From positions 124,001 through 188,000 of the forward strand of contig JALRMH010000027.1 in NCBI GenBank assembly GCA_026119935.1: DNA of 64,000 bases. The letters run 5' to 3'. The notes under the pieces are model-generated. The model made no database searches. It saw nothing but the letters and a program-made list of their open reading frames with translations, and was not told where the DNA came from. The DNA comes from Endothia cerciana (taxonomy: Eukaryota > Ascomycota > Sordariomycetes > Diaporthales > Cryphonectriaceae). Shown in pieces: positions 48,287 to 59,351 of the stretch; within the stretch, counting starts at the first letter, position 1, and the number at the start of each line of letters is the position of its first letter. The translations under genes were made by a program, and so were the position numbers.

Positions 48287-49169
48287 GGCGGCTGGGATGG
48301 TTTATCGGCCCAGGAAGCGGGCGGGTATGGTGCCCAAGAGAGGGAGAGAGGCGGGGAGGAGGACGGAGAAGGGAAGAGGAGGAGCATTATTGCCCTGCCC
48401 TCCCCTCTGCGGGGGGTGGGGCCGTGACGACCCTGGGATCTCGGCGCCGGCACGGAGAGCCTTGGCCGACGAACATCACACCAAAACATCATTCTCGTGA
48501 TTTGAGGACTTTTGGTGTCTTGTACCTGAGGATCCATCCGTATTCCTATCTCAAAAAAACCTGTGCAGTGCTCATGCTGGTGGCTGTTGGATGGCACAGC
48601 AAACAGAAGCGAGCTTTTCAAACCCCTCCGTCATCCGTGCCTGGCATTTCGCGCTGGATCCTCGAGTAGAAAACCGTGGTTCGACACCTAAAAGCCTATT
48701 TGATGAATGCGTGCGGTTGGCGAGCCGGCTCCATAGGCTCCCTCCACTGCTACTCGAGTCTTTTACATGATGTCCCGGCCAATGCGGGACAGTCTACAAG
48801 AGTGGTCATCTACGCCCTCAACTTGGTACTGCTATTAGTTCAGCACCTTTGGGGTTCTTGCACGTCCCAAGCTGTGCCGAAACCGCCTGTACAATAAGGT
48901 CGTAGGGCGTGGTGCTACATGGCCAGCGTTCAGATGTGCCAGGCGTAAGGATGACCCTGTGCGATAGGCAACCGAGACAGAAGATGCGGGGTGAGATGGC
49001 AAGAGCAGGTAGAGAAAAGAAATCACTGGATTGAGGGACGAGAGCGTCAACCTCACAACGCCGGAAACCTGACGCTGAGCTATGCAATGGGTATCATCCA
49101 TGACCAAGCCTTCCATGCCCTTAACGCCGGCAAGAAACCCCTCAGAAGCAGAGCGGGCCGAGTTCTCTC
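48287..49169. other. Intergenic
   Basis: No gene seen between the POF1-like start and the APC10 stop. Confidence 0.6.
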
Positions 49170-50562
49170 CTAGCGGAGCTGCGGGTCCTCCATGAAGTCC
49201 AGCGACGAAGCGGTACCCGAGGGATCACCGACCTCGAACTCCCTCGCAAACTCGATCCCGCGCACGTGCCGCCTGAACGCCTCCTCGTTCTCGTCGGCGG
49301 TCTTGCCCTCGTCCACCCTGAACTCCTTCCTCGCGGGCGCGGCCTCGTCCCTGACGCCAGTGGGGCCCGCGGCCCGCAGCTGGTCGTCGAAGCCGTACAC
49401 CTTGACGCCGCGGATGTGGGTGTCCTTGCCGTTCTGGTGGTTCTCGACGATCTGCATCTGCACGACCCACGCCATCAGCGAGTTGCCATCCTCGCCGCCG
49501 CCGGCGCCCGTGATGGGCACGTCGGTCCAGCCCTCCGGGTTGACGAGGCTGGACGTCGCGAAGTGCAGCATGTTGTGCTCGGACGTGCCGGCGTACCACA
49601 TGATGCGCGTGGGCGTGTACGACTCGTCCTGGTGGTAGTCAACGTGGAAGCGCAGGGCGCGGATCTCGACGCACTTGACGAAGGTCATGGTCAGGCGGTG
49701 AGGCTGGATGCCGTCGGACCTGGAGAACGTGTCAGCTGGGGAGTGGAGGGGGCTAGCGTGGTATGTGCCGAGGTGGGCTGAGACGTACTGCCAGTATCGA
49801 TCCGTGTCGTCGCTGACGAGCTCCTCAACGCCGTTGCCGGCCTTGTAGGAGCTGACGCGGAAGTGAGCCAGGCCGCCGATCTCCTTCAGGCCCATGGCAA
49901 TAGGGTTGAAGGGGGCGGCAGGTTCGTCTTCGTTTTCCAGGTCATCCTCCTCGGGTTCCTCATCGCTCTCGCCAAACGGCACCTCATCGTCACTCCCGAT
50001 CACATCCTCATCCTCGTCGCCGTCAATGTAGTTCTCCACACGCTCGTCCTCGGCGTCATGGAACCGCAAGTCATCCATGCTGAGACTGCGTGGTGTGCCT
50101 TTGGAACCACATATAAGCATACACAACGTGAGAAGTACAGTTCTGCTGGACCAGCCACTCACCAAAGCCACGAGAGTGGGTGGGCGTCAAGATGATCGTG
50201 GAAGCCTGTGAGTCGTACTCGAGCTGAGAGAAGCCTGAGTTTACGAGATTAGCCGAGAGCAAACGCCGACATCGGGAGCCAGGATACCCACTAGAGAGAC
50301 TTGATGTTGGTGTGAGAACGACTGTTGAGGCACTCGACTCGGCGTCCTCGCCGGCCCACCCAAGCTGCTGGGCCCCGTCGCGTCCAGGCCTCGGGGGTAG
50401 GGAGCCCTGCAGCAAGAGGAATCGTGTGTAGTTGATCTCGTATCGGCGCGCGGCAGAGAAGACGCGGCGACGTCTCTGGTGGCTCGGGATGATGGACGCG
50501 CTGAATTGCCGTACCAGTTCGTCGCCATCATCAAGACCCCAGAATCCACGGTCGGTTGACAT
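49170..50562 (-). CDS. APC10: Anaphase-promoting complex subunit Apc10/Doc1
   Basis: Four exons (50562-50292, 50234-50163, 50098-49789, 49719-49170) give 400 residues. The C-terminal half is a DOC (APC10) beta-jellyroll: GGLAHFRVSSYKAGNGVEEL, DDTDRYWQSDGIQPHRLTM, then IRALRFHVDYHQDESYTPTR and QMQIVENHQNGKDTHIRGVK, all diagnostic. Apc10 works with the Cdh1/Cdc20 co-activator to bind D-box degrons in the nuclear APC/C ubiquitin ligase. The N-terminal 200 residues are lineage-specific: arginine-rich, then acidic, with a repeated ST(V/I)(V/I)LTPT phrase on either side of the 57-base first intron; these Ser/Thr-Pro sites could be CDK targets. An in-frame ATG 81 bases upstream (50643) is an alternative start. 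The C-terminus lacks the usual terminal Ile-Arg tail (ends in QLR), so Apc3 docking may differ. Divergent from MRE11. Confidence 0.93.
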
Positions 50563-50965
50563 GCTGGGCAAATTGTGGCGCCAGCGTGGCGGTGCAATTG
50601 TGTCTAGCAACTTGCTGGTGCACGGATCAGGTATGCGCCACATCTGCTGTCTGAACGAATGAGTTAGGCAAATTTGGGAAGGCGGAGTGCTTAGTCACTC
50701 TGGGATGGGTGCGGAAGAGATACATGTGACTTCGTGAGGTGGCCCAAGCTTCCCCTCACCTTTTGTGACGCGACTGCCTAATGGCCCCACTTCTCTTTCG
50801 ACGCGTGCCACTTGAACCTGGACTCGTGTCTCAACAATACCCGTTTGGTCTTCAAAGACTCTTCACTGACCAGTCTTGACACTCATATCAAATGCATTGA
50901 TCTTGGGACGGGCTTAATTCTTTCTATCCCGCCGTGAACACCCCTTGAGAGCAGTCCACACCAAG
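50563..50965. promoter_or_regulatory. Divergent APC10/MRE11 promoter with MCB element
   Basis: The 403-base gap between the two ATGs contains ACGCGT at 50801-50806 and a variant ACGCGA at about 50768. ACGCGT is the MluI cell-cycle box bound by the MBF (Mbp1/Swi6) complex in ascomycetes. Joint control is inferred, not shown. Confidence 0.5.
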
Positions 50966-53433
50966 ATGCCTGCGGCGTCGACTTCAGGTCCGTTCTCCGT
51001 CAGCCCAGACAATATCGCAGCGCCAGATACTGACATATTACTGCTTCAGGCCGGCGAGAGAATGATGCTAACACCATCAAGATCTTGGTCGCGACAGACA
51101 ATCATGTTGGGTACGAGGAGCGCGATCCCATCCGTAAAGACGATAGCTGGAAGACTTTCGATGAGATCCTGCAGATCGCCGTGAAGAGAGAGGTAAGTTC
51201 TAGCACCGAGGCCCCATCCGCTGTCGCACTGTCTCATGATCCTTCTAGGTCGACATGATACTTCTTGGCGGCGACCTTTTCCATGACAACCGGCCATCTC
51301 GCAAGTCCATGTACCAGGTCATGCGGTCACTGCGCAAGCACTGCCTCGGCGATAGACCTTGCCAGCTGGAGTTCCTCAGCGACGCCAACGAGGTCTTCGA
51401 GGGAGCCTTCTCCCACGTCAATTATGAGGATCCAGACATCAACGTATCCCTGCCGGTCTTCTCGATCCACGGAAATCACGATGACCCTAGTGGCGATGGC
51501 CACTACTGTTCCCTTGACCTGCTGCAGGTTGCCGGCTTGGTCAACTACTTTGGTCGCGTGCCGGAGGCTGACAATATCCATGTCAAGCCGGTACTGCTTC
51601 AGAAGGGTGACACAAAGTTGGCCCTGTATGGGATCAGCAATGTGCGAGATGAGCGGCTGTTCCGTACGTTCCGGGACAGGAAGGTCACCTTCTATAAACC
51701 GCCTGACGACGCTGGAGAGTTCTTCAACCTCTTGACCGTCCACCAAAACCACGCCGCTCATACAATGACAAGTTATCTGCCGGAGCATGTTCTGCCAAAC
51801 TGGATGAACCTGGTCGTATGGGGCCATGAGCATGATTGCAAGATCGAGCCGGAACAGAATCCCGAGACGGGGTTCTTCGTCATGCAGCCGGGATCATCCG
51901 TCGCAACATCCCTCATACCTGGAGAGGCCGAGACGAAGCAGGTTGCGATCGTCAAGATCACTGGTGATTCCTTCCAGTCGGAAGCAGTCCCTCTAAAGAC
52001 CGTCCGGCCATTCGCCCACAAGGAGATCATATTGAGGAACGACCCGACCTTCAAGAAGCTGCAGTTCAAGAAGGACAACCGAAAACCTGTCACGGAGAAG
52101 CTGATCGAGGCCGTCCATGGGTTGATCGAGGAGGCAAATACGGGCTGGCTGAGCATGCAAGACGAGCCAGACAAGATCAAGGAGGAGGACCGGCCTTTGC
52201 CGCTCATCCGCCTCAAGGTGGAATATAACGCCGAGGAGGGCGGCACGTTCGACGTTGAGAACCCGCAGCGCTTTTCAAACCGCTTCGTGGGACAGGTCGC
52301 AAACATAAACGACGTGGTGTCATTCTACCGGAAGAAATCGAACACGAGTGAGTCACTGCTATCCCGCAATGACAGGGTGTGGGTCTGGCTAAAGGGGATC
52401 AGAACGCGAAAGAGACGAGCAGAAGCTGCCGAAGGCGATACAGGACGCCATCGAGAACGAAGATATCATCAGAATCGACGTGCTAGTGCGGGAGTTCCTC
52501 CAAAACAGCTCTCTGAAGGTCCTACCGCAGAACCACTTTGAAGATGCCGTCCTCGAGTACATCGACAAGGGAAGTAAGGATGCTGTTGACGATTTCGTCA
52601 ACGAGACACTCTCCAAGTCGCTGAACTACTTGGTCAAGATTGACGACACTAAGCTGAACAAAGACTTGGAGGCGACCATCGAACGGTGCAGGGAGGCGCT
52701 CCAGAAACGCTGGGCAGAGTCGGCAGGTGGGAAGTGGACGCAGAAGAGGAAGCTCAAGCCCCGGCCACGGAACTACGATTCGGACGTTGATGGGCCGTGG
52801 GATGACCCGGACAAACCCGAGCGATGGGAAACCATCAAACAACCGTCGGGCGCGCAAGCGAAAGCACAGACTAGGCGAAGCACTGGCGACGAGGATGTCG
52901 ACATGGACGACGGCATGTTTGTGGGTGGTGCTGAGGATGAGGATCCATTCGCCGAACCACCCGCGAAGCCTGCTGCCAAGAGAGGTGCTGCGACTAAAGG
53001 GGTCCGAGGAGGGGCCGCAAAGAAGACGCCTGCCCCCAAGAAAGCGCCTGTCGCCCGTGGCCGGCCCAAGAAGAAGGCCGGTTTCGTCGTGGACAGCGAC
53101 GAAGACAAGGGGGAAGAGGAAGCACATGGTGACTCCATGTCGATGGACGCGTTCGACGATGACGATGAGGACGAGGATCCTCCCGCCCCGCCATCGAAGC
53201 GCGGATCACGAGCCACCAAGGCTACAAGGGCTCGGACGACGGCTTCGCGCGCGAGCAAGGCGGCTGCAGCGGCCAAGACAAAACAGTCTACGCTCAACTT
53301 CTCGCAATCACAGAGGCCCGGCTCTCGCGTCAATCCCACCCAGAAGACCCTCACCATTAGTGATGATGAGATCGATGATGACGACGATGATGCGTTTGAG
53401 CCGGTTGAGCCCACGAGGAGCAGGCGGCGGTAA
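50966..53433 (+). CDS. MRE11: Double-strand break repair nuclease Mre11
   Basis: Four exons (50966-50987, 51050-51192, 51249-52347, 52403-53433) sum to 764 residues. The phosphoesterase motifs are complete: DNH (24-26), GGDLFH, GNHDD (130-134), and WGHEHDC (from 246). The Mre11 DNA-binding/capping domain follows (VENPQRFSNRFVGQVAN, then KLPKAIQDAIENEDIIRIDV and LVREFLQNSSLKVLPQNHF). Mre11 forms the nuclear MRX/MRN complex with Rad50 and Nbs1/Xrs2 and starts DNA end resection, telomere upkeep and checkpoint signalling. The C-terminal 200 residues are charged and disordered, with an AT-hook/PARP-like basic stretch (GRPKKKAGF), acidic patches, and QSTLNFS close to the end. The tiny 22-base first exon and the fourth-exon acceptor (GATCAG, not the nearer AAAG) were chosen because only they keep the conserved frame. 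Confidence 0.97.
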
Positions 53434-53948
53434 GCCTGTGTATGCATATGATGGTACATAAGCGGTCAACTGAAGATAAGAAAATACGCACCATCATGTA
53501 GATGGGATATCTGGTACTCTCTCAGGACCCTCACGGGGGGGGGGGGACACCTCTACACGGAAGGTCTTAGGATCGGGTCTAATAGAATTGGGAGATTGTG
53601 CATCTGGTCAAATGACCATAATAATAAGATGTTTCATGATAGAGCTGGCTGAGCCTTGCGCTGAGATACCTAGCATCATAGTTACTAGTCAATCTGACGA
53701 GATCATGGTGGGCGAAATCTGTGCACGGCCGGGAGGGATGCCATGTGAATGAGCAGCTATCTCCACGACTTTACTATGGTATTGCCAAGAATTCTGTGAC
53801 CCTAACCCTCTCCCGATCAGAGGCGCATCACGCCGCGGCCGACGACCCCTACCATCGCATCCCGTCGCAGCCTTCGAGCTACGTACGACCAAAAGCTCCG
53901 CATCACTCCATCAATTTCCATCGCGACGAGCCATCAACCCCCACAAAG
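53434..53948. other. Intergenic, TAF10 promoter
   Basis: G12 tract at 53535-53546; a telobox-like CCCTAACCCT at 53800-53809, 140 bases upstream of the TAF10 ATG. No gene. Confidence 0.6.
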
Positions 53949-54685
53949 ATGTCGTCGCAACCACCCCAGGAATCCGCCAAGCAGGCGGACGCGACAGAGA
54001 ATCCAGAACAGGCCGCCGAGGAGGAGACGGGCTACGCGCCCCTCGTGGACCCACGCCTGCCGACGCGCAAGGACACCTCGCTGCGGGAGTTCCTCTCCAA
54101 GATCGACGACTACGCGCCCATTGTACGTTCTGTCTACGTTGCCCCTTCTTCTCCTCCTTTCCAGCTGGAGAGGTGACCCCCCCCCCCCCAAAAAAAAAAC
54201 AAGCTGACCCCACACGTCTGTAGATCCCCGAGGGCGTGACGAACTACTACATGACCAAGGCCGGCCTCCCACCCCCGCCGCAGACCGATCCTCGCCTGGC
54301 GCACCTCCTCGCCCTCGCCACGCAGAAGTTCGTCGCGGATATCGCCGCCGACGCCTACCAGTACAGCCGCATCCGGGCGTCCAACTCGTCGGCGGCCAAC
54401 AACCCCATGGGCAATCTGGGCGCGGCGGCGGGGATCCCGATCCCGGGCCAGGCGGGAGGCGGTGCCGGCGGCGGGCCCGCGGTGGCGGGCGCGGGCGGCG
54501 CCGCGGGCGGCAAGTCTGGACAGAGCGGCGCCGCGGGGCAGCAGCTGCTGGGCATCCAGAGACCCGGATACGGCGGCGGCGGTCAGGGCGGGAGCCAGAA
54601 CCGGACGGTGCTGACGATGGAGGACCTGGGCATGGCCGTGGGGGAGTACGGGGTCAACGTCAAGAGGAGCGAATTCTACCGGTAG
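53949..54685 (+). CDS. TAF10: TFIID/SAGA subunit TAF10
   Basis: Exons 53949-54122 and 54224-54685 encode 211 residues. The histone-fold is split as in fungal TAF10: SLREFLSKIDDYAPIIPEGV, DPRLAHLLALATQKFVADIA, YQYSRIR, then an insertion, then LTMEDLGMAVGEYGVNVKR ending at EFYR. TAF10 pairs with TAF3, TAF8 or SPT7 in the TFIID and SAGA transcription complexes in the nucleus. The loop between helices 2 and 3 carries a long Gly/Ala-rich low-complexity insert, and the N-terminus is a Glu/Gln-rich tail. The intron falls exactly between API and IPEGV. It contains an unbroken C13A10 tract 20-45 bases before its acceptor, right where the branch site and polypyrimidine tract should be. Confidence 0.96.
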
Positions 54686-55261
54686 GAGGGGCGATCGGTT
54701 GATCGGGTGGATAGTGGGGGTGCACACGATGATGGGGCTCTTGGTTGTCTGGGCAATCTACCCATCCCTCCCAGGCTTTGCGCCTCTGGCTGCGTGGGAC
54801 ATGTTTGATTTCAATCGGCGTTTATGGCCGGGCAAGGGACAGGCGTCTGGAGCATTGCTTTTCACGAATAAATCAATTAGGCGCATACCGTCACGGCTAC
54901 GGTTTAGTGCCTGTCTCACCGACAAGGTGATCAATGGGAAAAGTCCCCCTGGTTCAAGTTGTCGTGTACCGTGCTGTCAAAATGACCCTTCCCGCAGCCC
55001 TACAGCTTCCTGATACCAAGCACCTTCAGACAGTCTCTGCCCCAAAACCACGCAGAAGCTCTCGTCTTAAGGTATTCCCGAGCGCCCGGCCACCGGGCGC
55101 ACCCACGACCACCGGGAGCCCTAAGCACTCCATCCCAGGGCTCCCGTCAGCCCTCCGTCTCCGGCCACCCAGACCAGCACTGGCGGGAAGGGGCGCAAGG
55201 CCATGCCATCGTCATCGCATCCAAGGCTCCCACAACGCTCGTTCAAGAACACCCGGTCCCT
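54686..55261. other. Intergenic between convergent TAF10 and S19 genes
   Basis: No gene; the open frame at 54934-55278 overlaps the S19 3' end antisense and has no family signature. Confidence 0.6.
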
Positions 55262-55819
55262 TTATTTATCATAGATGAAAGGCTTCCGCGTCCTGTATGT
55301 AGTTCAGCCAGGTCGTCCCCCTGCCCCTTCAGGTGTGTGTATACAGGGTGTTTGCCCGACGTACGTGGAGAACTCGCCCAGCTTGTGCCCGACCATGTCC
55401 TCGGTGATTGTCACGGAGTTGTACACCTTGCCGTTATACACCTCGAACGTCAGCCCCACGAAGCTGGGCAGGATGGTCGCGCCGCGGGCCTGCGTCCGGA
55501 CGGGCGGGGTGTACTGGCCCTCCTTGGGGCGGACGAGTGGTAGACTGTGAGAATTTGGGGGTTTTCCACCCCCCACTTGTCAGCCTGTCGTCGCGCATCT
55601 CATTCTCGTCCCGGATCGACCTTATCTAGGGGGTATTGGTGGAGGGGGGTTGGCTTTTCGAGGCTTGGACGTACGGGACGATGTTTGGCCCTGGACGGGG
55701 TGTGGTCGCGTTAGTACTGGTCCTGACGGAGAGGGGAGGGGGGATGGTGGGGGTAGAATAATATTCTATGTACCTTTCCAGACCGATCGCCGGCCTAGTA
55801 ATGACCTCGTTGCCTGCAT
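55262..55819 (-). CDS. RSM19: Mitochondrial small-subunit ribosomal protein uS19 (Rsm19), with a 16-base exon
   Basis: Four exons (55819-55774, 55690-55675, 55544-55365, 55292-55262) give 90 residues. Joined, they read MQATRSLLGRRSVWKGP, NIVPLPLVRPKEGQYTP, ARGATILPSFVGLTFEVYNG and TITEDMVGHKLGEFSTTRK, the full uS19 signature including the SVWKGPN start and the GHKLGEF end that contacts 16S rRNA and tRNA in the ribosome head. The basic, hydroxyl-containing N-terminus fits mitochondrial import. Exon 2 is only 16 bases (GGCCAAACATCGTCCC) and is required: it supplies the conserved PNIVP. All introns are GT-AG, each starting GTAC(A/G)T. Converges on TAF10. Automated prediction would easily miss the microexon and the 31-base last exon. 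Confidence 0.95.
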
Positions 55820-57776
55820 CTTGGCTGTGCTTGGGGTGCCGAAGACTTGTCGAGGTTGAGGTTCCAAAATGGCCCCCGGGGAGACTTTTTGGGGGGGGGT
55901 CGAGGGAGGATGTGCACGGGCCACCCTCGCAGGCCTTTAAACTAACCACCAACCGAGAATGTTTACAGCCCAAACAGCCCGCCGCCCAGCTGGATGTTCT
56001 CTGTAAGACGGCGGGCGTTATTATAATACTTAGAGTATACTCCGCAATGCCTATCTACTCGCGCTGCGTTGGCTTGGATGATGATCCTGGAGGGTTCCAG
56101 CCAACCTGCCGTGTCCGTACGGGCGAGGGACTCAGTTCATCAGTGGCATCTACGGCTTGTGCTGGACGGGCGCGGAAGTCTCATTGGGTCTTCCAGCCTC
56201 TCGGTCACCAAGACTCGGCGCCGAGGACGACATCGATGGGCAACTGCTCGTGTTTGCGCGTTGGCCCGCCGCAGGGATGGACGATGATCTCGACACGCGT
56301 ATCGGTGCCATGATATCGACGAGCAGGTCGAGGAGCAACCGGGGACTAGGTTGGGACTTTCGAAACAGTGAAATGTGAGGATCGTGAAGAGAATCGCGGA
56401 AGGCCAACCCTCACTGTCACACCTACCACTCCCAACAAACTATCTCTAGAAGGCCTACAGTGTTGGCGCCGCCTCTGATATCTGGCAGGCCGGCAAGGCC
56501 TTCGTAAAATACTCCATGGAACTTTACTACCTGCAAAGGAACCCCTGAAGAAAGTGCGATAGAGTGGAGACGGTATGTGAATACCAGCCAGTTGATGGTT
56601 GTGAGAGTCAGATTGACTGGAGGTAATGTTCAGATGTTACTGATGATGGATGCTGATGATGATTCTGGCTACCAGCCAAAGGGAAAGTCCTCAAGTTTAT
56701 ACTCGAGATTGAGCATAGTCAATGCACTGATACACTAGGAAGCAAAGAGGAAGCAGGTCATCGCCCCAATCCACTTCATCTACCCATGGCGTCTTTCCAT
56801 GATGTGAGATGAGCCCCCGACAGGGCCGTTGCCTATTGGGTGATGATGAGAACATCCAAGTTGTATCTATGATACTATCTACGGTTTTTTCTATCGTCAA
56901 GGATGCAGACGTGTGGATATTGTAGGAAGGCCTAGAGGAGAAGCAGTCAGTGTATTGTGCCACCCAACTGTCACTCAGAGCTGGGGAGGGCCCAGTATTT
57001 CGGGTACCTATGTGCTCAGAGCTTAAGAAGAACAGTAGTGCTGCTGGCAACTCTACCAGAACGGTACAAATATAAAATTGAAGAGCCCTTGACCGCTATG
57101 TGGGTCAGAGGTTGTATTGGTTTATCCATTAGGTACTATATAGTGTGATGGATCGAAGGCGGATTACGTCCAAGCCTCAGCCAAGGTATGTTGGTGGCCC
57201 CGACCAAGCATGTTGGTGCCCTCGGCCAGCATGTATTGGTGCCCGTGGGCGCAAATCAGCGTCTATTCTTTCAAATATGATCTCAGATGTTTCAGACAAG
57301 AGAACACCTAGGATGATACTCAAGTCTTGATCGTACACGTAGTACCATGCCATACTCTTGGGGGCATCCCTAGGGTTGGTTGGGGGCCGGTGCCGCTGGG
57401 AGGTCCCTATGAGTGTTGTTTTGGAATTCGTCCATAACCTGACGACCCAGAGAGCCGATTTGCCAGCCTTTTCTACCCAAGCAGCGGCGGTTTGCGGCAC
57501 AGCATTCACAAATATTGAGTGCTCCCTCGAGATGGTTGCGCTTTTGCCTGCGGTTCTCGTTCCACCTTCATACCACTTCATCATGGATCTTCGGTACGCA
57601 AGCTCCCATTTGATTCGCTCTCCACCCCCTACTATTGTTTCGTCGAGGCTGCAAAGCGCTCGACTCACCTCTTCCCGGCGTCATGGGGCAGTGTGAATAC
57701 GCCTTAACCGCCTCGACCACCTCTAATTGGACTTTTTTGAGAATCGAAAACGCGAGATGGGCGATATGGACCAATA
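55820..57776. other. Intergenic
   Basis: About 2 kb without a supportable gene. A minus-strand frame at 57177-57668 (163 codons) has mixed composition and no motif. A G9 tract lies at 55891-55899. Confidence 0.5.
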
Positions 57777-58585
57777 ATGCCGGCCATGAAGACCGACAGC
57801 AAAATCATCACAGCCGAGCTCCTGGAGCCCGGCGACCCACAGGCCGTGCAGAGCTTGGTGGCACATCTGAACAGCAGGCAGATGAACCAGCCCAATGAGC
57901 CACATCCGTATATCGTCTCATATCTGGGCCTTCACCAAAGGGAAGATTACGCGGGTGTCTGCTTGCTTACAGAGGACGTGCCCCCTGGCACACTAAGCGA
58001 GATTCTTCAGCATCTCGGTGCGCTAGACCTATTCGTCGTGCGAATATACCTGCGCCGGATTGTGCTCGGCCTGGAGGAACTGCAAAAGCAAGGTTTCATG
58101 ACGGTGTTTCTCAACTCGGGCAACATCATAGTTGCACTTGGTGGCGTTCCTAAGATCGAGGCGCCGCTTCTCGACGTAACCGTTACGGGATGCGCATTAC
58201 CACCTGGCATGTTAACGCTCCCGGAACTTCTCCTCGCCCAACCTCAATACATGCGGAAGGCCGATGTGTGGCTTCTGGGTATCGTCACGGCCGAGATGTT
58301 ATCAGGGGAGTGTCTCACGGCAGCTTCGGCCAGCCGTATCGCAGCGCAGGTGGGCAAGCTGGAAGAGGGGTCGGCCCGGAAGCTCTTCGTCTCACGAGAC
58401 GTAGCAGACAAGCTCGATGAGCCCACGCTGGACTGCCTACGTGCTTGCTTCAGCGTGTAAGTGGTCCATCAAGCTTTGTATCTGTTTTATCTGGTATCTC
58501 TAATAACGTCTCATATAGGAGTATTGATCAACGGCCAAGCGTGGCTGATCTACAAAGGTATCCTTTATTAACCGAGTCAGAATAA
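57777..58585 (+). CDS. Short protein-kinase-like pseudokinase (STE-type C-lobe)
   Basis: Exons 57777-58456 and 58519-58585 give 248 residues. The kinase fold is seen in HPYIVSYLGLHQRED, LLTEDVPPGTLSEILQHLG, IYLRRIVLGLEELQKQGF, the APE-region equivalent, KADVWLLGIVTAEMLSGE (DxWSxG helix F) and RPSVADLQRYPLL (subdomain XI, completed only by the second exon). Catalytic residues are missing: no Gly-rich loop, KIITAELL in place of the VAIK strand, the HRD loop reads TVFLNSGN (Asp gone, Asn kept), and DFG reads EAP. It cannot be a normal kinase; if expressed it would be an allosteric or scaffold protein. The N-lobe seems to begin at strand 3, so a 5' truncation or a missing exon is possible. The two tandem ATGs (57777, 57786) follow an in-frame stop. 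Confidence 0.75.
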
Positions 58586-59351
58586 TCGGGCTCGCGCAAT
58601 ATCTGCTGGATAAAGAAAGCAGTAGACTTTGTGCTGCGAGGAAGTTTGCAACTGTGACGATGTAATCGTTCTCGCAAGGGGCCGGATAGCAGTATCCGGC
58701 AGACAGCTACTATAAACAATCGATCTTAGAGAGATAAAGGAATGGGATGGCCACATAGGGCTGAGCAGCCCCTTGCACAGGAAGGCGAGAACATCTGGGC
58801 GAAGGACTGCCAATAGTAAGGCTATGAAGTGTCCCATATAGGAACATCCAGGCCCGAGGAGACGGAGAGAATATGATGGCCACAGGAGGTGACCTGGGGT
58901 TTGCTTATAAATATTCAGTATTTATATGAAAGCCGAGGAAATCCAGAGATGGACAAAAAAAAGTCAGCGTGGGATTAGGTCAAGTTCATTGTTGCGGACT
59001 CGAGGCGTCCTTTTTGATCTGTATTATGTATGTAATTACCTACCTGTAGTAGATATTTCACTTACGCAGTGCCTACGACATGGCCAAGTCGGAATATGTC
59101 GTTGTGTTCTATCTCCGGCCCAGGTGAAGAGATAATCCACCATGATCCAACACACACTCGTCGTCGTCACCTAATTACAGAGCAAACTCGGGTCCGCGAC
59201 TTGAGATGACAGCTGCGGAAAGGTCGATCACCTTGAGCGGATCAATCTCAACATAAAGACACCCCAGTTCAGATCGTCAGGGGCCAAGTACATAATTAAC
59301 TGGCCATGATTGGCCTGCACGCCATAATTACCCCCCTCATTGCTGAAGCAG
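58586..59351. other. Intergenic
   Basis: No gene seen. A short ATG exon near 59141 could belong to the DUF924 gene but the join is not convincing. Confidence 0.45.

Noticed and set aside
57177..57668. 163-codon minus-strand frame
   Set aside because: No motif, and an opposite-strand frame of similar quality overlaps it.
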